A stretch of 64,000 bases of DNA from Caprimulgus europaeus (lineage: Eukaryota > Chordata > Aves > Caprimulgiformes > Caprimulgidae): contig OU015523.1 in assembly GCA_907165065.1 (NCBI GenBank), positions 17,483,834 through 17,547,833 of the forward strand, read 5' to 3'. Each line of letters starts with the position of its first letter. Position 1 is the stretch's first letter. Under the pieces are notes generated by a model. The model saw only the letters and a list, made by a program, of their open reading frames with translations, was not told where the DNA came from and did no database searches. The position numbers were made by a program, and so were the translations under genes. Below, piece by piece: positions 37,151 to 64,000 of this stretch.

Positions 37151-39135
37151 ACTTTTTTTTTAAGTGATTGCTGTTGTAGGTCTGGGTCCCTTTCCTGTCT
37201 AGTTCATGACACACTGAGGCAGCGGAGAGTTGGCACCCGTGCTGTGTGCAGCAGCTGTGCCAGGCTGTGTCCTGCTTTTGCAGTCTCCTGTGTGTTCCCA
37301 GCGACCCTCTTGCACTTGTCTGTGCTGCTTGTTCTTCTGCCAGGTTAACCAGAGAGAGCCTGGATTCTTCTCTGCAGAACAGCTTCTAGAAGACTGTCAC
37401 AAATGCTATTACAGGCTCCAGCTGTGGGTCAGTGCAGAGAGAGAGGCATCAATGCATGGAGAAAGTGGTATTTAGGGAAAGAAATAATTGCTTGTCTGAC
37501 TGTGCTAAATTAACTATCTTCCTGCTGCCACAAACTAATTTGATCTCCCAGGACCCATTTCCTCAGCTAATTGGAACTTGAGTTGCCACACATGTGAATT
37601 CTCCCTTGCAGCTGTATTTGTTTCAGGCCAGTTGTGCCAACGGCTGGGGGTGGGTTATGGATGAGTGTGGTGCCTCCAGTCTTCTAGGCCAGCCTCGGAT
37701 TGATGCTTGCGGCACCTGCCGCAGCCCTTTCCTTCGCCGACGAGAGTGTCTGATGCTACGTCCCTGCAGATTTCAGTGTGGTGCTTGGGGAAACGCTGCC
37801 CTACTTCTCTCTCTTGTCATTTGCCAAACTCTCCAATCTGTTTTCTTGCAAGGAGGGAATGTGCTGTGCTACTGGAGGTGGGGTTGGTGGTTTGGAGGCA
37901 GCAGTGCTGGGTGTGTAGGGGAAGGAAAAGGGACTTTTCACTCAGAAGTGTAGGGTGAAGACAGGAGAGTGAATGTGCCTTGTGAAATTTTACCCTTGAC
38001 TGATATGTTACCACCTGTGTCTGCTTCAGTGATGAGTCTACAGCAAGAAAAACCCACTGGATGATAATTCAGGTCCCAAACAGAAAACAAGCTTTTCCCC
38101 TCTGCCTGTGAAACACTGAAACCTCGCTTCTCCCTGTATCCGTCTGATTAAATCAGCTTCTCTGGCAAATTGATTCTCCTGGACATCCTTTATCTGAGCT
38201 GGCTATTTTAGAGCAAACATCTCCCTGTAGGTTTTATAATGTAATACTTTGCTCAAAGCTGATGCTATTTTTTCCCCAGGGATCTGGTGCAGATCCAAAA
38301 CTGGTGCTGGATGTAAGTGACTGAAGTTAGGTGTCACAGCTCTACATTTCCTTCTCTTTTGGAAAATTGCGGAATGTTTCTCTTGGGAAGCAAGAAACAT
38401 AGACACTGATGACACCAAGCTTGGTAACTGTTTCAGGTGGGTGCATAATAAAGTACAGGCCTGAGGTCTGGGGTGCCTGGGCTGTGCTCCTGGTTCTCCC
38501 CCTACTTGGGGCTTTGCTTTCTGCCTCCACCCCGTGGAACTCACCACCTGGGGCTGAGGCTTGCATACTCCAATGAATTTTGAGGTCCTCCATGATGTTG
38601 CCTGTACTTGAGCTTTCTTCCAGGTACCTTCCCAGGAACAAATGCCTGGACTGGCCCGACAAGCCCTTTCACATTTGCTACGCTGCAAATTAGCCCTTAA
38701 CTAAGGAGAGAATTTGTTGAGTGCTGACAAACAAGTCAATGCTGAAGGATGGCCAGAGCGTGGGGAACTTTCCCTCACTTAGTGGTGAAGCACTTTGGAT
38801 TCTGCAACCTTTTCTAATTTGAGGTCTACTTTTCAGACAATCAAGTCTTACCTTGGTGACCCTCCATGGATCAGCAGGTTGAAGTGGCCTGCTCCAACAG
38901 GAGACTTGGCTCTGGTAGAGCCTTCAGCTTTGTAAAGCTCTTCCCCTACAGACAGATCCTAGCTTCTCCCTAGCTTTGCTGATCCCTAGCTTCTCTCTGT
39001 AAAACACACGCCGGGTGGTATTTTCAAGACGTCCTGTGAATAGCGTCCGTGTCCACACAAGGTACAGCATACACACCAACTACACCTGGTGAGAGCTGTG
39101 CAAGTACTTCAGCTTCAGCCTGTCACCACGAAAGC
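37151..39135. other. Convergent spacer between NDUFB4 and HGD
   Basis: No gene seen. It lies between the last CR1 of the spacer and the putative HGD poly(A) signal. The minus frame at 38203-38688 (161 codons) has no recognised homology. Confidence 0.55.
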
Positions 39136-39141
39136 TTTAAT
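39136..39141 (-). terminator. HGD: Candidate HGD poly(A) signal ATTAAA
   Basis: The nearest poly(A)-like hexamer found below the HGD stop (minus strand ATTAAA) lies about 212 bases downstream. No AATAAA was found on the minus strand between the stop and about 38000. The hexamer is short, so this is a plausible guess only. Confidence 0.4.
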
Positions 39142-39352
39142 TGGATATGTGAAAGTTGAGAAAAACAGTGGGTTTTTTTTACTGCATTTCCCAAGTTACA
39201 TAGGGATGATCATTTCCATGGCTCAGTGGCTGCTGGAAATGCCATTCTGTGCTGGAGCACTCTGCGTTGCCCGACTCGACTGTGCCACCACATGTAGGTA
39301 TGCTGGATTTCCCTGCCTTCACTCATGGATTGCAAGCAACAAATACTTCTTT

Positions 39353-60163
<20,811 letters not shown>

Positions 60164-61748
60164 CTATAAAATAAAAAACACAGCTCATCAGTTTTTTGCA
60201 AACACAAGCAAAACCTCTCCAAACAACCCATCCCCATGTTTTTTCATAGGCTCTTGGTATGCATTAAGACTTTCTCAAGTGATCTACTTGTGTATTGCCA
60301 CAAACCATTTTCACAGCTCCTGGGTTTGCTTCATTAGCAAACTGTGTGGTGGATTGGGAAGCACAAACAGGATTTGCTCTTCTGCTAAATCTACATGTCT
60401 ATTTTGACCACATTCTGCACCATAAAGGCATTTGAGAAATAAGCCAAATATGACATATACAGCCACACTCAAGAACAGGGTGATGTATAGGAAGAACCAC
60501 GCACCAACGTTATGCAGACGTGCTAGCATCATCTAAGTTAAATCTGACTTTGCTTGAATCACGGCTGTTCCAAAATTTGCCTTGCAAATTCATGCAATGA
60601 GTCCTCAGATGCTTAGGAATTGAAACTGGGAGCTGCTCGCTTGTTGAGTTCTTGTAATACATCCCCATGAACACGAAGAAAGAGGTCAGGATGTAGTTGA
60701 GATGAGGAAGGAAGGGAAACTCGGCTGGGTCTTAAACTATGTCACTGATTTGGCTTAAATAAGTGTTGCCCAGTTGGGTGTGAATGTCCATCATGGTAGT
60801 AAGCAAGAGTTAATCCATAACCAGGTGATGATCTGGTTTTGTAGGGTGATGTATACCCGAGAGACCCATGGATGGCACAGACTGACCTGCATGCCCTCCC
60901 ATGCCTGCCCTGCCTACAGCTGCTGTGGTCTGAGTGTGGCCAAAAGCCACAGGAACCCGGAGGCTGCAGCTCCCAGCTTTGTAGCACTGAGCAAAGCCCC
61001 ACAGTAAACCTGAGCCACACAAGGGAAGCAAGTGTAGCAGAGACCTTAGCTTTGCACTGCCAGAAATGTAAATACAGCCCCTTCAGATCCGACAGAAAGG
61101 CACGAAGCCACTCTGTTGAACTCTGCGTGAACGCAGAGGTGTTTTGGCAGCAATCAATGGTTCAGCTCCGTGCCCTGGGGAGAGAGTTAAATATTAATGC
61201 TTCCCTCTGTCAGCTGCAAGAGTAGCTGGCAGCGCTGGGATGGCAGATGCCAGGTGTCCCAACACTTGGCTGACGCACACATACTTGCTGCGATGGGGTG
61301 GCTGTGGCCCTGCGATGCTGCTGGGGTGCAGCACTGAGAAACCCCAGCAAGCAGAGGTCTGACATGAAGGTGGAGTGACAAATCCCCTACACCTGCTTTA
61401 TTATATTATTACAGTGCCTGGATTATTTCTCCCAGGGGTTGTCAGCCTTGTGTAATTTGCAGCCCTCCTATAATTTCCCAGTGTAGCAGACACTTTCCTC
61501 CAACACCTTTCAGTGACCTGGAAGAAAAGTCCATTCCCAGGGGGAGCCAGGCTGGCTGGAAGCCCTGCTTAGCCTGAACCCCAAAACATCTCAGTTTCTG
61601 CCGGTTCAGGGAAGGTGTGTTTCTCTCCTTACAAACAAGTGTACATCACCAGGACTCTGCTCTCCACTGGGTTCTGCAAGAAGCATATTGATATGCAAAG
61701 CAGCAGGTCACCTAAGCAGCCTTGGCAAATGTATTGTACTGGAGCATA

Positions 61749-61790
61749 TCTTTTTTTTTTTCCTTCTTTCTTTCTCCTCCCCTCTTTTAA
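61749..61790 (+). repeat. Polypyrimidine tract
   Basis: A run of T followed by CCTTCTTTCTTTCTCCTCCC. No neighbouring acceptor-exon structure was recognised. Confidence 0.7.
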
Positions 61791-61948
61791 ACGGAAATGC
61801 AGCAATATCTGATGGGACTGCAGCAGTTCCAGAATTAACCAAGGTCTCCGCACTGCATCCTCCTTTATCAGCAATGGAGAGGTGGCTGGAGGGTTTTTCT
61901 GCGGGGCAGCCATCATGAACAGGGGAGTAAAGGAGGGCATGCAACTTG

Positions 61949-62034
61949 AGTTGAAGTTGTCCCTACTGCAGTGGGGGGTTGGACTAGATGACCTTTAAAG
62001 GTCCCTTCCAACCCAAATTGTTCTATGATTCTAT
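61949..62034 (+). mobile_element. Short CR1 LINE 3' end
   Basis: GGGGGTTGGACTAGATGACC, the CCTTCCAACCCA block, and a tail TTCTATGATTCTATGC. Heavily 5'-truncated. It lies 33 bases from the weak HGD exon 1 candidate. Confidence 0.9.
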
Positions 62035-62067
62035 GCTTATTTTCTGGAGGCATAGCCAGCAAAGCAC

Positions 62068-62082
62068 ATCAGGCTCTGCCAT
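62068..62082 (-). other. Weak candidate for the HGD first coding exon
   Basis: ATGGCAGAGCCTGAT (MAEPD) is exactly 15 bases, begins MAE like mammalian HGD (MAELK), and is followed by GT. The phase fits exon 2. The donor (GAT|GTGCTT) is poor and a 15-base match can arise by chance. The true exon may be elsewhere in the window or beyond 64000. Confidence 0.2.
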
Positions 62083-63773
62083 TAGCACAGCAAGGAGAGG
62101 GTTAATGCAACATCCAGGCTGCTTTGATGAGCATCACCTGAAAAATGCTCCACTAAGGTGGTGGAGAGATGGGAAAGGATGGTTTGTGGTTCTTCAGTGT
62201 GTTTGTGTATCTGGTAACCAGTGTGCACTCCCCAGCAGCTCCCTGCCGTGGTGCTGGGGTGAGGGGGAAGGGGGCACAGAGGTTTTGCTGTGAGAAATCC
62301 ATCCCCTGTCCTTCAGGTTAAAAAGCCAGTGACCCACACAGCTGGCCTGCCCATCCACATCCCCAAAAGCCCCTTTGGTTCTCCTTGCTGGGATGGGGAG
62401 GAAAGAAAACCAACTGAGCAGCAAGTATCTTGGCCGGCAGCTGCCCATGGCTGGACAGAGAGCCGCTGTCTTCCTTGGCTGCACATCACTGGGGGCTGCA
62501 GAGCTGCTGGTCATCACCCAGTGAAGCAAGAGGTTGGGTGGTCCTGGGCAGGGGAGCTGAGTTGGGGAGGAGGAGGTGTTAGGGAGAGGGTAGCATTGCC
62601 CCTCTGCCCTGAGAGTGGGGGCAGAAGCTGCTGTATCATTGGTCAAATCAATTCTTCCTCACCAAGAAAAAAAGTAAAATTAATCCTCAGGTAACTGCAT
62701 CGAGGGCTGAAAAAAAGACACTGGCAGGACTGCAGCTGCGGGAGGGGACACTTGTCCTACCAGTGATTGATCACCCTGAGTGTGGCTCCAAGGCTTAGCC
62801 TGGATGTCCAATGTGGCTTTTCTCATTCCCTCACTTTATGTTGTCTTTCCCTGTGACAGACCTCAGAGAGGCTTCTCTCCTCTCCATGCCCTTAGGGGTC
62901 AGTGCCAAACACTACCTGGGCTGCCAAAAATATCTGCCTGACACCAGCTCCCCACGTGCATTTGGAGGCATCATGCCCCAGAGCTCTGGAGCACCACACA
63001 GGGACCCTGCCGATGCAGGTCAGTCAGGAGCAATGGCGCAAGAGCTGTGCACACCACAGAACTTGTCCCTCCTCCCTGCCGACCCTCTGAGCCCACCTCC
63101 CACCTCTCAGCTTGTGTTGTGCAGGGTAGCCTGAAGCCAACAGGAAAGAGCCCTTTCTGCCCACCCAGCACCTGCACCAGAGCATCCTTCTTGGGTGAAA
63201 ATATCAGGTCAGGTAGAAACCAACCCTTTTTCTCCATGGCATGGCAACAGGCTTTTAGTCCAAAGTGACCTCACTCAAGGTCCCTGCCTGGCCTCCACGG
63301 CTCCTAGCTGTGTTGTAACTCCAGTCGGGTAGGTTGACGGGAACTATTTTGGCAATGGGGCAGGTGGTTTCTCTAGAAAAGAAAAAGTTCTCTGTGGTCC
63401 TTTGTTTTCTCTTCTGCCTTTAATTATTGCTGTCGTCATTTTGTTCGAGATCCTGTAGCTTTTTATGCAAACAGGATCTTAGGAATTCATCTGACTCCAC
63501 TTTGTTTTGTTGTTTTTCAGTAAAATGGGAGAGATAAAAGCCCAGCACCGCATAAAAAATTCAGCAAAGCTCATTGATTGGAATAACCGGGATACAAAGC
63601 AGAGTGCTCGCAATGGGTGTCATTCTCTGACCTATAAACCATAACCTTTTGTTCACTGGATTAGACAGCAGGCATGGGAAAAACACATTTGAAGTCTGAA
63701 CACATAGACTGCAAAATAATTAAGGCCCTTCTTCAAACGCTGCATAATACATTTCTCTATCAGCTCCTGCTGC
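62083..63773. other. Putative upstream flank of HGD
   Basis: No exon of HGD or of the next gene expected from synteny (RABL3) is recognised. A GTTAATGCAAC motif near 62101, close to the weak exon 1 candidate, resembles half of an HNF1 site, which would suit a liver gene; this is speculative. Confidence 0.4.
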
Positions 63774-64000
63774 AGTTCAGCCTGGAGAAGAGAAGGCTCT
63801 GGAGAGATCTTATTGTGGCCTTTCAAAACATGAAGAAGGCCTATAAGAAAGGTGGGGACAGACTTTTTAACAGGGCCTGTAGCGATAAGACAGGGGTGAT
63901 GGTTTGAAACTAAAAGAGGGGAGATTTAAACTAGATACAGGGAAGAAATTTTTTATACTGAGGGTGGAGAAACCCTGGCCCAGGTTGCCCAGAGAGGTGG
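63774..64000 (+). mobile_element. CR1 LINE 3' region, cut by window end
   Basis: TTCAGCCTGGAGAAGAGAAG to CAGGTTGCCCAGAGAGGTGG, the end of ORF2 and the start of the 3' UTR. It continues past 64000. Confidence 0.92.

Noticed and set aside
61030-61065. GCTAAG|GTCTCT on the minus strand as the HGD exon 1 donor
   Set aside because: The preceding in-phase codons contain no nearby Met and do not resemble the HGD N-terminus.

Overview
This 64 kb window is nuclear DNA from a bird. It has fifteen fragments of CR1 LINEs, many ending in the 3' tail (variants of ATTCTATG/GATTCTATGA) typical of avian CR1. It also has four solo LTRs of an avian ERVL-like type, GT-AG introns and one vertebrate CpG island. 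I cannot name the species. Two protein-coding genes are supported and both look intact. NDUFB4 (three coding exons, plus strand, 32793-35468) encodes an accessory subunit of mitochondrial complex I. HGD (homogentisate 1,2-dioxygenase, tyrosine/phenylalanine catabolism) lies on the minus strand from 39353 to at least 60163. Thirteen HGD exons matching human coding exons 2-14 are placed to the base with canonical splice sites. Only the tiny first coding exon (about five residues) is not securely placed. The two genes converge tail to tail, as in the human 3q13.33 neighbourhood (FSTL1 - NDUFB4 - HGD - RABL3), so the window is a syntenic block. 

Layout. 1-32370: about 32 kb without a recognisable gene. 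It holds a CR1 tail (1-541), a CR1 split by a defective endogenous retrovirus pol fragment (2571-3795), two solo LTRs on the minus strand (7235-7711 and 14156-14776, the second with a 5-bp target-site duplication), a CR1 reverse-transcriptase fragment (20995-21275), a long CR1 3' end (26207-26904), an LTR (29005-29569), a few MIR-like remnants and simple repeats. In mammals this interval lies between FSTL1 and NDUFB4, and no FSTL1 exon is visible. 32370-33230: GC-rich promoter and first exon of NDUFB4, with an Sp1 box, a GGGGCC triplet repeat and a YY1-type motif on the start codon. 33264-35552: NDUFB4 exons 2-3 and poly(A) signal. 35553-39135: convergent spacer with two CR1 tails. 39136-62100: HGD, whose introns carry five CR1 fragments and one solo LTR. 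62100-64000: probable upstream flank of HGD, ending in a CR1. 

The genes do not form a pathway together: NDUFB4 is a housekeeping respiratory gene and HGD a mainly hepatic and renal enzyme gene. I see no operon-like, CRISPR, toxin or defence system and no convincing undescribed multi-gene system. The points most worth checking are the HGD first exon, the nested CR1/retrovirus structure, the roughly 700 bp inverted CR1 pair flanking NDUFB4, and a small membrane-type ORF in HGD intron 1.
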